A stretch of DNA of 64,000 bases from Chlamydiia bacterium (GTDB lineage: Bacteria > Chlamydiota > Chlamydiia > Chlamydiales > GCA-2402025): the NCBI GenBank assembly GCA_022601395.1, contig JAJACS010000002.1:62001-126000 (forward strand), written 5' to 3'. The translations under genes and the position numbers were made by a program. Shown piece after piece: positions 18,033 to 27,176 of the stretch. A model generated the notes under the pieces. It ran no database searches and was not told the origin of the DNA. It worked only from the letters and a program-made list of their open reading frames with translations. Numbering within the stretch: the first letter of the stretch is position 1; each line of letters begins with the position of its first letter.

Positions 18033-18090
18033 GATTGCTGAATTTTTCAAAAAATTATTAGCAAGCCTCTTATTTAAAATAGTTTGTGAA

Positions 18091-18119
18091 TTGTTCTGTT
18101 TTGCCTTAAATGTTATAAT
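18091..18119 (+). promoter_or_regulatory. Promoter of the 18143 gene
   Basis: TTGTTC (18091-18096), 17 nt, TATAAT (18114-18119) with an extended TG. The 12 bases AAATGTTATAAT recur in the promoter at 18813-18841. Confidence 0.65.
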
Positions 18120-18142
18120 CTGGGCAAATTTAAGGGGATCCT

Positions 18143-18742
18143 ATGTCGACGATAGAAGAGATCATAACAGCGCCAGATAGTCTTTACTCAGGTGGGCTGC
18201 TTTTTGCTCCCTCCTATTATAAGGAGAGTATCGAAGAGTCTAGATACTCTGAAATTGTGACAGATGCCTCGAGAAATAATGCTTTCTATGGCGAAGTTGT
18301 CTTAGATCTTGCCAAAAGAGTCGCCACGATCGCCATCATCGTGATCCCAAGCATTACTATTTTGCCTGCTGGCAGTGTTCTCTCTCTTGTGGGAAGTGGT
18401 GCTCTAGCAGCCCTGATATCCTCTTCAAGCTCTCAAGAAGAGAAAAGACCTCCTCATACATTTGAAGTTTTGAGCCTAAAAGCAGATCTTCTCGCATGTA
18501 TGAAAAATAAAGATAAAGCTCACTATTTCACCCGTGAGATCCTTGTAAATGCGGCTCTTAAAACCGTATATCTCGGCTTAATCACCTATACCTATCCTAC
18601 ATTTCTTGCCTCTTTCGGCCTATTCTCTATTGGAATGAGCTATGGAAATGAACTCCTTTCCTTCCTCGATGCGGGCATGGAGGAGTATTTCAAGCGTGTG
18701 AGACTTCCTCAGCTAGAAGAAGAGCTTCGTCTCTTAGACTAG
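18143..18742 (+). CDS. Unrecognised protein with two hydrophobic lobes
   Basis: This 199-residue protein starts with ATG after AAGGGGATCC. Two hydrophobic regions, ~60-92 (VATIAIIVIPSITILPAGS...) and ~130-155 (VNAALKTVYLGLITYTYP...), are separated by a charged loop. The N-terminus (~60 residues) and the C-terminus (KRVRLPQLEEELRLL) are polar. No signal peptide. The layout resembles chlamydial inclusion-membrane or other type III-secreted membrane proteins but does not prove it. It faces away from hrcA and precedes the LanM-like gene, with which it shares a -10 region. Confidence 0.65.
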   Translation: MSTIEEIITAPDSLYSGGLLFAPSYYKESIEESRYSEIVTDASRNNAFYGEVVLDLAKRVATIAIIVIPSITILPAGSVLSLVGSGALAALISSSSSQEEKRPPHTFEVLSLKADLLACMKNKDKAHYFTREILVNAALKTVYLGLITYTYPTFLASFGLFSIGMSYGNELLSFLDAGMEEYFKRVRLPQLEEELRLLD

Positions 18743-18812
18743 ATTCATAAGTACCTAATAATTAACGACCCTTTTCTAACAAGTTAACCGTAAGTGACTT
18801 GCGTTACTCCTG

Positions 18813-18841
18813 TTGATAAAAATTAAAAAAAATGTTATAAT
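18813..18841 (+). promoter_or_regulatory. Promoter of the LanM-like gene, with leader hairpin
   Basis: TTGATA (18813-18818), 17 nt, TATAAT (18836-18841) with extended TG: one of the best promoters in the window. Near the expected start point an imperfect hairpin GGGACCTA-TGAC-TAGGTTCC (18849-18868) begins the leader. Confidence 0.7.
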
Positions 18842-18893
18842 GTTCATGGGGACCTATGACTAGGTTCCAAAATAAACTCAATTTGGAAGATGT

Positions 18894-20504
18894 ATGGGAA
18901 TACCTAGTAGATTAGAAGAAGGAATGGGCGCTCAAGCTGAAAATCTGGATCATTTAGAAGATGATGATGAGTCTATTGTTGAAGGCGTCACAAAAGAGAC
19001 TGCTGAGTTTGCATCTGCGGCACTTCAAGAAACTGCGAGTGCATATTCTGCGGCACTTCATGAAACTGCGAGTGCTTCTTCTGCTTCAGGAGGGAAGTCA
19101 GTGTTTAGAATGCTCAGTGATTCCGTGTCAGAAGGAATAAGTAGCATTTCAAGAACTTTCACCTCTGTGTTTAAGAGTGAGTTTCAACTTGAAAGAGTCA
19201 TCGCCAGAGCTGAGCAGTTTTATGCAAGTTCTCAGTGGGCTGAGGGTAATGCATTTTTAGATAGAGCGCTTAGGCAATTTTGTGAAACTCAACTAAAAGG
19301 ACCTTTTGCAAATGAAGCTAGCTCTGAAGCCTTATTTCAAAAGCTTAAAATAATCATAATGGATGTAGATTACGGAGTCTCTCCTGAAGTGTTAATTAAA
19401 GCAAAGACAGAACTATGTGAAACTGTTGTTCGAAATTTTAATCAAATGCAAGAAGAGGTTTTGACAAGGGCAGCAAGAGATTTTAAAAAGACAGAGTTTA
19501 TCGATAAATTTGGATTGGCTGAAGGGGATACCATAGCATCTGTCGAACTCCTTGGTGATGAAACACACAACCACGGTAGGATACCAGCGCGTATTCGTTT
19601 TACAAGTGGCGCAGAAGTGATTTATAAACCAAGATCTATGCATGTAGAAAACACCTTATATAATAGAGAAAACGGGATTTGCACAATTGCTGGACTTGGC
19701 TCATATAGTGTGATGTGTGAAAGTGATGATTCTGGAGAGTATGGATATTCAGAATTCCTTCATAATGAAAAAGAAGCAAACACATTTTCGGATCCCCAAG
19801 ATCTTGTAGAGTATTACCAAAAACTCTCAAAGCTTGAATTGATTGCACAAGAGCTTGGCATCACAGATCTTCACCTTTTAAATGTAATTGTTAAGGATAA
19901 AGTGCCATACATTATCGATGCAGAGGTGTATTTAAATCCTGAACAAGAAGAGAATCCATTTGAAACACTACTCTTTAGTAAAGAGCATGGTGCTGCTTAT
20001 TATTTTGATCTTGACATACGAGATGGCTCCGGAATAGGAAATAACCGTTTATGGTTTGCAGGAGAGATAGGAGAAAAACTTGGTCACCCTAAAAGAATAA
20101 GAGATGATGACCTAAGAGACGTTGGAGTAGACCTTGAATCAATCAGACCATCAGTGAGATTAACTGAAGAAGAAAAAGGCGCTTGTGCCGAAGCAAAAGC
20201 CACTCTTGCAAGAAGACCAGGAAGGTTTGTTCCTGTATCTACGAGGAATTTAAAACTGTCTCTTAGATGTATAAACCCTGAATCCGATGAACAACTAGGG
20301 GGGTTTATTGAACATGAACTCGCAAGAAATCTTAAGGATTATGGAATGGAGTTAATATTTCCTAAGCCTTATACCCACTTAGCAGAGCTTATAAAAGAGG
20401 ACTTTCTGAACAATGATGTCCCATCTTTTAATTATGATTCAAGAAGCGATGTTGTGATTTATAAGGGTGAAGTTATTGCGAGAAGATCTACGGAAATAGG
20501 GTAG
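18894..20504 (+). CDS. Stand-alone LanM-type lanthipeptide dehydratase domain (DUF4135-like)
   Basis: LanM dehydratases phosphorylate Ser/Thr of a peptide and then eliminate phosphate to give dehydroamino acids. The LanM-like signature runs through this 536-residue protein: GDETHNHGR at 221-229 (His225), YKPRS at 244-248 (Lys245), DLHLLN at 325-330, PYIIDAE with Asp342/Glu344, Arg444...Thr450 (GRFVPVST), and DVPSF near the end. Asp325-Asp342 and Arg444-Thr450 have the spacing I recall for CylM D347-D364 and R506-T512. The LanC-like cyclase half is missing. Residues ~1-90 are a Ser/Ala/Glu-rich leader with an 11-residue tandem repeat. No precursor peptide or exporter is adjacent. It could be a kinase-like effector acting on host proteins. 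Confidence 0.75.
   Translation: MGIPSRLEEGMGAQAENLDHLEDDDESIVEGVTKETAEFASAALQETASAYSAALHETASASSASGGKSVFRMLSDSVSEGISSISRTFTSVFKSEFQLERVIARAEQFYASSQWAEGNAFLDRALRQFCETQLKGPFANEASSEALFQKLKIIIMDVDYGVSPEVLIKAKTELCETVVRNFNQMQEEVLTRAARDFKKTEFIDKFGLAEGDTIASVELLGDETHNHGRIPARIRFTSGAEVIYKPRSMHVENTLYNRENGICTIAGLGSYSVMCESDDSGEYGYSEFLHNEKEANTFSDPQDLVEYYQKLSKLELIAQELGITDLHLLNVIVKDKVPYIIDAEVYLNPEQEENPFETLLFSKEHGAAYYFDLDIRDGSGIGNNRLWFAGEIGEKLGHPKRIRDDDLRDVGVDLESIRPSVRLTEEEKGACAEAKATLARRPGRFVPVSTRNLKLSLRCINPESDEQLGGFIEHELARNLKDYGMELIFPKPYTHLAELIKEDFLNNDVPSFNYDSRSDVVIYKGEVIARRSTEIG
19014..19079 (+). repeat. 33-bp in-frame tandem duplication
   Basis: Two copies starting at 19014 and 19047 match at 28 of the first 30 bases and encode ALQETASAYSA / ALHETASASSA within the disordered N-terminus of the LanM-like protein. 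The near-identity points to a recent duplication. Confidence 0.85.
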
Positions 20505-20510
20505 GCTTTC

Positions 20511-20771
20511 TTAGCGACTTGGAAAGTCTATAGAGCTCACCCAAGCATTTGCCTTACGTAGTACATCTGTAGAAAAGTTCCTGCTGCTCTGTCCGCATCT
20601 GTACTGTTCCTCTTTAAGCCTGTCATCAAGAGCCTCAAACAACTTTTTACACATTGCATTTACAATGCGATCTCTATCTAACTCATCATAAGAGCCTAGT
20701 CCTAGATCGTTAATATTTGTTGTGTCAATTACCTTCTGCAGGCATTTAGAAGCTTCTAATATTGATAACAT
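20511..20771 (-). CDS. Small unrecognised protein
   Basis: This 86-residue soluble protein is helical and mixed-charge with three cysteines (KCLQ, MCKK, YRCGQSS). The ATG at 20771 (MLSILEASKCLQKV) is chosen because AAAGAGGA lies just upstream; an in-frame ATG at 20804 has no such site. It is convergent with the LanM-like gene, whose stop lies only 7 nt away. It is not a convincing lanthipeptide precursor: there is no double-Gly leader and no Ser/Thr/Cys-rich core. Confidence 0.6.
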   Translation of the reverse strand: MLSILEASKCLQKVIDTTNINDLGLGSYDELDRDRIVNAMCKKLFEALDDRLKEEQYRCGQSSRNFSTDVLRKANAWVSSIDFPSR

Positions 20772-20856
20772 TTCTATCCTCTTTAAAAGAAAATAATATA
20801 ACATAAATTTCGATAATTTTCAATTATCAAAAAAATAATTACAGTTGTTAAAATTA

Positions 20857-21288
20857 TTATATTGTATTTTTAGAGCTCCCATTATCACCCCTTGTATAGA
20901 AGAGAAGGATGAAGATAGCGAGATTTGTGGCAAACGACAGCATCGGAATTGTGATAAACCCAAGGCCTGCATCCAAGATAGCCGAGCAGCTAATGAAGGA
21001 AGAGCAAAGGTGCAAGGGGGCAAACCCTTTAATTTGCTGGATGGCGATATGGTACATGCTGAAAAAAAGCCCAAATGCTGGGAACGCGATCGCATAGGCA
21101 AACACATCATAGACTTGTTTAAAAAAAGCAACTCCTAGGATGATCACAAGAGGGTAGAGGCTGATTCGTTGATACCAGCAGAGCGTACAAGGATAGTAGT
21201 GTTTGATCTCGCTGTAGTAGATGCTTCCGATAAATGCCAGAGCGCTAAGTAGCCAAGATACGTAAAGGCAAATCTTTTGTTTTCTCAT
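20857..21288 (-). CDS. dsbB: Disulfide bond formation protein DsbB
   Basis: This four-helix inner-membrane quinone oxidoreductase re-oxidises a periplasmic DsbA partner. The first cysteine pair, PCTLCWYQR (Cys34/Cys37), is in the classic DsbB context, and a second pair lies in a periplasmic loop (LHLCSSFISC). It is 143 residues long. Its ATG shares a base with the stop of the upstream thioredoxin-fold gene (TGATG), so the two are coupled. Disulfide formation matters in chlamydiae for cross-linked outer-membrane proteins. Confidence 0.92.
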   Translation of the reverse strand: MRKQKICLYVSWLLSALAFIGSIYYSEIKHYYPCTLCWYQRISLYPLVIILGVAFFKQVYDVFAYAIAFPAFGLFFSMYHIAIQQIKGFAPLHLCSSFISCSAILDAGLGFITIPMLSFATNLAIFILLFYTRGDNGSSKNTI

Positions 21289-21941
21289 CAGCGACTATTG
21301 AGTTCTTTTTTAATGAGTTTTTCCACTTCGTTATAGTCAGGCCTTACAAGTTGTATCCCATTCACGTACACAGTAGGTGTTCTGATGACACCACCCATAA
21401 TTGCTTTGGCATAGGCAGTATTCTCTGAGGCTTTTTGGATATAACTTCTTTTATGAACACAAGAGCTGAATCTTGCTTCATTAATATTGAGGTCTAAACT
21501 TGTAATAAGACGCATCATTTCTTCTTCAAGTTCTTGATCTGTGAGAGCTAGAGGAAGATTTTCGTAGTATTTATTGAGAACCTTGAAGAAGTCAGGAGTA
21601 GACTGCTGGTTTACACAGAACAAAATTCGTAATACCGTTTCTGAATGGGGCTCTTCTCCTACAAGGAAAATCGTGTACTTAATTTTATGGGTATCGATAA
21701 ATTCTTTTTTGAGTCTTTCGTAGTAACGCTTATGGAACACAACGCAGTTATTACATCTTGGATCTTCAAAGACAACAACATGAACAGGTGCTGCAGGATC
21801 TCCTACAGTAGGCTCTTCTACTGTTAAGAGAGGAATCGGTGCATGATAGTTATCCTTATCGTGAAAATAAAAAAAGCCTATAGCTCCGATGACAAGGATG
21901 ACAATCGTTAAGATGAAAAATAACCGGGTTTTTGAATGCAC
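21288..21941 (-). CDS. DsbA-like periplasmic thiol oxidoreductase
   Basis: A thioredoxin-fold protein anchored or exported by an N-terminal hydrophobic segment (residues 7-26). Active site FEDPRCNNC (Cys63/Cys66), helical insert ~100-165, and the cis-Pro region TPTVYVNG near the end follow the DsbA/Thioredoxin_4 plan. It is 217 residues long. The start is GTG, with TAGGAGC 6 nt upstream. It is paired with dsbB, consistent with acting as the periplasmic disulfide donor. The atypical CNNC may change its redox potential. Confidence 0.88.
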   Translation of the reverse strand: MHSKTRLFFILTIVILVIGAIGFFYFHDKDNYHAPIPLLTVEEPTVGDPAAPVHVVVFEDPRCNNCVVFHKRYYERLKKEFIDTHKIKYTIFLVGEEPHSETVLRILFCVNQQSTPDFFKVLNKYYENLPLALTDQELEEEMMRLITSLDLNINEARFSSCVHKRSYIQKASENTAYAKAIMGGVIRTPTVYVNGIQLVRPDYNEVEKLIKKELNSR

Positions 21942-21998
21942 AAAAAGCTCCTATAAAAAGTGGATTACATTCTTTGTATGCTAAATGGAAATTTGTAT

Positions 21999-24900
21999 CT
22001 AGTCTAAATCAAAAGAGAGATCATCATCGATTGCGGGATCAACGATGTTGATATCATCTGCTACAAGAGGAAGGATATCGACGATCGACGGTGACCATCC
22101 GAGACCTCTTGTATAGACCATCTTCGAGGCAATATAACAAGCAATGATTGCATTTTGATGTGTATCAGGTATGTTCTTTAAGATGTTTTCTTTGTAGTGC
22201 TCTCTTATAAATTTGGGACAGTAGTTAAGAAGGCACTGCATAAGCGGGTTGGACTCATCGTGAGAGAGTGTTTGCGTTTCTAAATAATCAAGAAGCTCAT
22301 AGGTAAATGCGTTGATTCTCTCTGAAATCCATTCGGAGACGTCTGTTAAATAGTCTCCTGTCTCAGCGAAGGTTTTTAAAAGTAGAAGTGATTCATCACG
22401 CGCTCTTTGTTTAATGATGTGTTGGAATTCATCAACAAGAGTTTCTTTATTCTTTAAAAAGTCCACATCAGGAACAGTAAGTCCTGCAAGTACTTCGAGT
22501 GATGAACAAACAACCCCACCTTTGTTTGCAGAGCTATCTTTGATGATGATGACGCCTCGTTTTTCAAGCTCTCGTCTTGCGTCTTGTGTTAGGTAGAGGT
22601 TTGCCCCTTCTATAATTCCTTTAGAAGTAGGGTTCCCAGATTCATCAAGAAATTCTGAAAAATTCATTCTATTGAGTGTTCTTGGTCTTCCACCTGCAGG
22701 GATAAAAACATCTGTGATAGTCTGGTGAACATTATGTCTTAGTAAGTGGTTCATGTCAGAGCCAGAAAGCCAATCTTCTACGAGCTTCTGGTTTTGTTTT
22801 CTATAGCACAGAGTTTTTTGTGAATATAAGCTCTCTTCTTTCTTCTTAGAGTTATCAAGAAGAAAACCACCTTCGTTCAGTTTGCTTGGTGGATAGTTTG
22901 CAATGGGCAAACCTTTTTTGAAGAGATCAGTAAGGATTTTTAAATCTAGACCTTTTGGGTCATAGATCGTTCCAGAACCATCGATAAGAGCAAGGAGTTT
23001 GGCAGTTTTTGGGTAGTATGTATAAAGGTTCATGATTTGATTGCCTGCGACATCGCCATCAGGGCCGCCAGTCATCTTTACAGTGAAATCTTGCAGCTTA
23101 GGGTCGATATCTAAGAAGTGCAAAACTTCCTGCATACAAACATTTACACCAAGAGAGGTCACTCCATATTCTTTGTGGTTTATGCCGCAAGAAGGTTTAG
23201 ATGAGATAAAAGCTTTTTTTAGCGAGTAGTTGCAGCTTTCAGAATAGTCTGCGATCCAATCAATCATAATGTCATGCATGTTTTCATCAGGACCAAGATA
23301 GATATACTCAGGCTTTTTGTAGTAATCGATGATGTTCTTTGCTCGCAGCTCGCCATTATCATTATAGTTGATCAGGCTCATCAGGCTGTGGATATAGGAA
23401 CGCTGACTGTAATAGAGATACTCGGAGCGCTGCTCACTTTTGAACTTTGTGATGATTTCTTTGATTTTTTCTTCATCCACACTATCGTTCTTTAATTCCT
23501 TTTTATAGATGTCACTCTCGAAATCAAGTCTATCGAAAGGCTCTAGAAGGATGACTCCTTTCGATCCGCCTTCAGGGATATCTTTGTTTTTTTTCTGCTG
23601 GGTATAGGAAAGGTTATAGCATTCTAGAAAGGTAGAGTTGCGTTCTTGGAGCATTTGCTCTAAGCGCTTGGGCATTACAGTGCGGAGCCCACCTCGTGAA
23701 AGATCTTTAAACCTAATATGGAAGCCAAAAAAGTGCATCCCTTGGATGTAGAAAATCCCGTAGGGGAGTTCTGGGAATTTTACTGCTCTTTCATAAGGGA
23801 CTTGGTTTAAGTATTGAGGGTCCATGCGAAATGCAAAAGCGCTTTTATTATTGCGGTAGAAATTTGTTTTTAAGCAGTAATCGATCATATTGATCATCTG
23901 TTTAAAAACATTCTTCCGTCTAGCATCGTTGGCTTCATGTCCAGTATCGAGGTTTTTCACAAGGTTAATGAACTGCGTCTTAGCCTTTTGGTATTTGGTT
24001 TCATCCAGCTCATCAGGATGAAACCTAAGTCGGAATACTTTAAAAATCTCACAGGTGATCTCAGGATGCCTGCAGATGGCTTCTTCAATGTTTGGAAGAG
24101 AATACAAATAACTATCAGCATGTAGAAGTGCTTGATGAATGAAGTTCATCATGCATCGAAGCAAATTTCCTTGGTTCCCTGAAATGAGTCCAGAGTTTAC
24201 AAAGACATCTTCGATCTTATCATTGTCATCGAAGTATTTAAGAGTGACAAGCTCCCTTAAGAAATCATCCATATCAGCTTCTTCCCAAGCCGCTTTACCA
24301 TGGGTGCCATCAAGACCAAGTGAAAGAAGTAGAATCGGGCTTTTTGAGTATGGGTTGATATAGGTAGCATTGACTCTTTTCATGGAAAGGCCATGACGGT
24401 GTATCATTTTTGCAAGGCGATAGAGGAATCTGTATTTAGGTGTATTTCTCCATGCAAGAACGATCTGAACAGAAGGAGGATGTTTCTCTGCTGTTTGCCA
24501 GTCCTTATTGTAGTGAACCTCATATTGGCAATGGTCCCTTGTTTTTGCTCTAAAAAACATCGCAAGAGCAATTTTCAGTCTTTCTTTTGTTAAAGAGCGA
24601 AGAAAACGTACGTTCATACCTTCAAGAAGTGTTTCAAACTCTTCGAAAGTAAGGTCTTTGTTCTCTTGCTTGATGAGCTCAAAAAAAGCCTTCTTTTCAG
24701 AATCTTTGATTTTTTCTTCTAGATCGTCTGTGTCTTTGATTTCTGTGAAGTATAAAACACCAATGCGAAGCTTCTTATTAAGCCCTTCAAAAGGTGGGGG
24801 AACATCGGAGACGTAAGTGCGGTAGTTCTTTATTCCATAAAAACTAAATGGCTTAAGTATCTTTAAATCAGAACTAGACTCGTTTAAGCAAAGAACAATG

Positions 24901-25124
24901 GCTCTATTTTTTAAGTGAAGGCGTGTGTGATATTCATTTAAGTGGAACCCAGTTAAATTATGAGCAATAAGCATAATCTCTTCATGATTAAGCTCTTCGA
25001 AAAATCTAGGAGGCATATGCTCCTCGATCCAGCGATAGAACTTTTCAAATTGCTCAGACTCGTAAGAAGTAGCATCCTTGAGCTCCTTCTCAGTGAGCCT
25101 ACCGCGTTTCTTGGGATTGTCCAC
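21999..25124 (-). CDS. Large NAD-dependent glutamate dehydrogenase
   Basis: This oxidatively deaminates glutamate to 2-oxoglutarate, feeding host amino acids into the TCA cycle. The catalytic block includes FRMDPQYL, GFHIRFKDLSRGGLR, the TQQKKNKDIPEGGSKG lysine region, and a downstream NAD-binding domain with GGPDGDVAGNQIM and IEGANLYLT. The 1041 residues put it in the large (GDH2-like, ~1000-residue) class rather than the ~450-residue one. The ~400-residue N-terminal part is regulatory. The start is GTG at 25124 with AAGGTG upstream. It is a monocistronic unit on the minus strand. Confidence 0.88.
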   Translation of the reverse strand: MDNPKKRGRLTEKELKDATSYESEQFEKFYRWIEEHMPPRFFEELNHEEIMLIAHNLTGFHLNEYHTRLHLKNRAIVLCLNESSSDLKILKPFSFYGIKNYRTYVSDVPPPFEGLNKKLRIGVLYFTEIKDTDDLEEKIKDSEKKAFFELIKQENKDLTFEEFETLLEGMNVRFLRSLTKERLKIALAMFFRAKTRDHCQYEVHYNKDWQTAEKHPPSVQIVLAWRNTPKYRFLYRLAKMIHRHGLSMKRVNATYINPYSKSPILLLSLGLDGTHGKAAWEEADMDDFLRELVTLKYFDDNDKIEDVFVNSGLISGNQGNLLRCMMNFIHQALLHADSYLYSLPNIEEAICRHPEITCEIFKVFRLRFHPDELDETKYQKAKTQFINLVKNLDTGHEANDARRKNVFKQMINMIDYCLKTNFYRNNKSAFAFRMDPQYLNQVPYERAVKFPELPYGIFYIQGMHFFGFHIRFKDLSRGGLRTVMPKRLEQMLQERNSTFLECYNLSYTQQKKNKDIPEGGSKGVILLEPFDRLDFESDIYKKELKNDSVDEEKIKEIITKFKSEQRSEYLYYSQRSYIHSLMSLINYNDNGELRAKNIIDYYKKPEYIYLGPDENMHDIMIDWIADYSESCNYSLKKAFISSKPSCGINHKEYGVTSLGVNVCMQEVLHFLDIDPKLQDFTVKMTGGPDGDVAGNQIMNLYTYYPKTAKLLALIDGSGTIYDPKGLDLKILTDLFKKGLPIANYPPSKLNEGGFLLDNSKKKEESLYSQKTLCYRKQNQKLVEDWLSGSDMNHLLRHNVHQTITDVFIPAGGRPRTLNRMNFSEFLDESGNPTSKGIIEGANLYLTQDARRELEKRGVIIIKDSSANKGGVVCSSLEVLAGLTVPDVDFLKNKETLVDEFQHIIKQRARDESLLLLKTFAETGDYLTDVSEWISERINAFTYELLDYLETQTLSHDESNPLMQCLLNYCPKFIREHYKENILKNIPDTHQNAIIACYIASKMVYTRGLGWSPSIVDILPLVADDINIVDPAIDDDLSFDLD

Positions 25125-25202
25125 TAAGACACCTTAAATTAAGTAACTTACAGTACTACATGGGAAAGTACTCCTCCCCTTAAGGCTACAATACTTGTTT
25201 AG

Positions 25203-27176
25203 TTATTTTTTTAAAAGACGAAGGCTGTTCAGTCCTACAATAACTGTGCCACCTTCATGAAGAATCACCGCTAGCCATAGAGGAATATAGCCAAGAAGAG
25301 CGGGAGTTGTGGTTAAGATAATTACAGCAAGAGCAAGAGAGAGATTCTCTCTTACGATGCGATGTGTTTTTTTTGCTTTTGCATAGAGCCAGCTAAGATG
25401 TGAAAGGTCGTCTTGCAAAAGAACAATATCAGAGGCGTCAATCGCAGTATCAGAACCTACGCCGCCCATAGAAATTCCAATGGTTGATCTAGCAAGAGCT
25501 GGTGCATCATTGATACCGTCGCCAACCATGATAAGATCTGACTTCTGCGCATAGGATGAAACAATTTTGAGCTTATCTTCTGGTCTTAGGTCAAAATGTA
25601 CATCGTCGATGCTTGTTGATTTTGCGACATGCTCTGCGGAATGCTTATGATCACCTGTGAGCATGATAAGCTTAAGATTAAACTTCTCCTTAAGGGATTC
25701 AAGAGTAGTTTTGGCATTTGCTCTGACTTCATCTTTAAACTCAAAAAGAATGATGGTGCCGTATGCAAGAAGAACGCATATAGCGTTCTGAGAAGATGTC
25801 ACAGCATGATCAAGAGACTCTTTTGCCCCGCTTAGGTTTTCTATTTTTGAGTAGATGTATTCAGGGTTTCCGATAAAAACTTTCTCAGCAGCTCTTTCAT
25901 GGTTAACGATGCCTTCAAGCCCATAGCCTGCAACTGACTTAAAATCCTCTACAGAGTGAAGGAGAAGCTTCTTATCTCTTGCTTCTTGCGTAATTGCATA
26001 AGCAATAGGGTGGTGGGCGTATTTTTCAAGTGTTGCAGCAATTGAAAGAGCTTTATCTTCTGAGCAGCTATCACCAAAGACCGTTTTTATAGAAGAGCAT
26101 CTTAGGCTGCCTGTTGTAAGGGTCCCTGTTTTATCAAACGCCATTGCGCTGCATTTTGAAAGGCCATCAAGGCTGACTCCTCCTTTAAGAAGGATGCCAT
26201 TTTTAGCACATGATGAGATCGCGCTTAAGTATGCTGTAGGTGTTGCAATGATGAGAGCGCATGGGGATGCTGCGATTAAAAAGGCAAGCGCCCTATAGAT
26301 AGACCCTTCATAGCCGATGTAGGGAATTTTTAAAATAAAAGGGAGAAGCGTTGCGAAAACAACAGAGAGCAGGATGATAGTGATAGCATAAACTTTTCCA
26401 AAGCGATCTAGGAACTTTTGCACTTTAGGTTTGGTCTCTTGCGCATGGTGGATGAGCTTTATGATTCTTGAGAGTGTCGATTCATTACTTGTTTTGGTTA
26501 CGCTTATTGTGAGAGTGCCATCGAGATTTTTTGCCCCCGCTTGCACAGTTTCATCTTTTGCTTTTGAGATGGGCTGGCTCTCTCCTGTTAGGTGAACAAG
26601 GTTTACAAAGGATCTTCCTTCGATTACCACTCCATCAAGAGGTATAATATCACCTGGTTTAATGATGAGCTTAGTATTTGTTTCTATTTCCTTTACAGAC
26701 CGCTCGAATGTAGAGCCATCTGGATTCAAAACATGAGCAAAGGTTGGGGTGATCTCTCTAAGTTTATAAAGAGCGCTTTTAGATTTCTTCTCTACCATCT
26801 CCTCCATAGCTCCAGAGAGAGCAAATAGAACAAGAAGTAGACCTCCTTCTAGTGCGCTGTCGATAAGGACAGACAGAAAGGCTGCAAGTGTCATTAAGAC
26901 ATCGATATTGATCTCAAAGTGTCTAATATCTTCTATCGACTCGATGAGTGCGTGAGTCCCAGACAAAAAGAATACAAATACAAGGCAAATGTAAGATGCA
27001 GGAGTGGAGATAAAAGAGAAGACAAAAGCAAGAAGAAGAAAAAAAGCGGAGACAAGTGCTGCTTTTAAACTTAAGTTTTTCGAGTACTTACGCGAGCTAT
27101 CAGTAAGAAAGGGGCTCACACTTTCTTCAAGTCCGGAAGAGAAAAATTCATCAAAAAGATAAGGCGTTTTTTTCAT
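25203..27176 (-). CDS. P1B-type heavy-metal ATPase (P1B-4-like)
   Basis: This metal-exporting P-type ATPase of the inner membrane has the phosphorylation motif DKTGTLTTG, actuator HLTGESQPISK, hinge MVGDGINDAPALA, TM4 motif SPC (AASPCALIIATP) and TM6 motif HEGGT. SPC plus HEGGT indicates the P1B-4 group, whose studied members export Co, Fe or Zn. No N-terminal CxxC metal-binding domain is present. It is 657 residues long. Its start overlaps the upstream VIT-like gene by 4 nt. C. trachomatis zntA (CT727) occupies the corresponding place. The ion cannot be fixed by sequence. Confidence 0.9.
   Translation of the reverse strand: MKKTPYLFDEFFSSGLEESVSPFLTDSSRKYSKNLSLKAALVSAFFLLLAFVFSFISTPASYICLVFVFFLSGTHALIESIEDIRHFEINIDVLMTLAAFLSVLIDSALEGGLLLVLFALSGAMEEMVEKKSKSALYKLREITPTFAHVLNPDGSTFERSVKEIETNTKLIIKPGDIIPLDGVVIEGRSFVNLVHLTGESQPISKAKDETVQAGAKNLDGTLTISVTKTSNESTLSRIIKLIHHAQETKPKVQKFLDRFGKVYAITIILLSVVFATLLPFILKIPYIGYEGSIYRALAFLIAASPCALIIATPTAYLSAISSCAKNGILLKGGVSLDGLSKCSAMAFDKTGTLTTGSLRCSSIKTVFGDSCSEDKALSIAATLEKYAHHPIAYAITQEARDKKLLLHSVEDFKSVAGYGLEGIVNHERAAEKVFIGNPEYIYSKIENLSGAKESLDHAVTSSQNAICVLLAYGTIILFEFKDEVRANAKTTLESLKEKFNLKLIMLTGDHKHSAEHVAKSTSIDDVHFDLRPEDKLKIVSSYAQKSDLIMVGDGINDAPALARSTIGISMGGVGSDTAIDASDIVLLQDDLSHLSWLYAKAKKTHRIVRENLSLALAVIILTTTPALLGYIPLWLAVILHEGGTVIVGLNSLRLLKK

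Noticed and set aside
19014-19079. Short direct repeats as a CRISPR array
   Set aside because: Only two contiguous copies, no spacers, in frame inside a coding gene.
20511-20771. Possible lanthipeptide precursor for the LanM-like enzyme
   Set aside because: It faces the opposite way, has no double-glycine or similar leader, and its Cys residues are spread out rather than clustered with Ser/Thr at the C-terminus.
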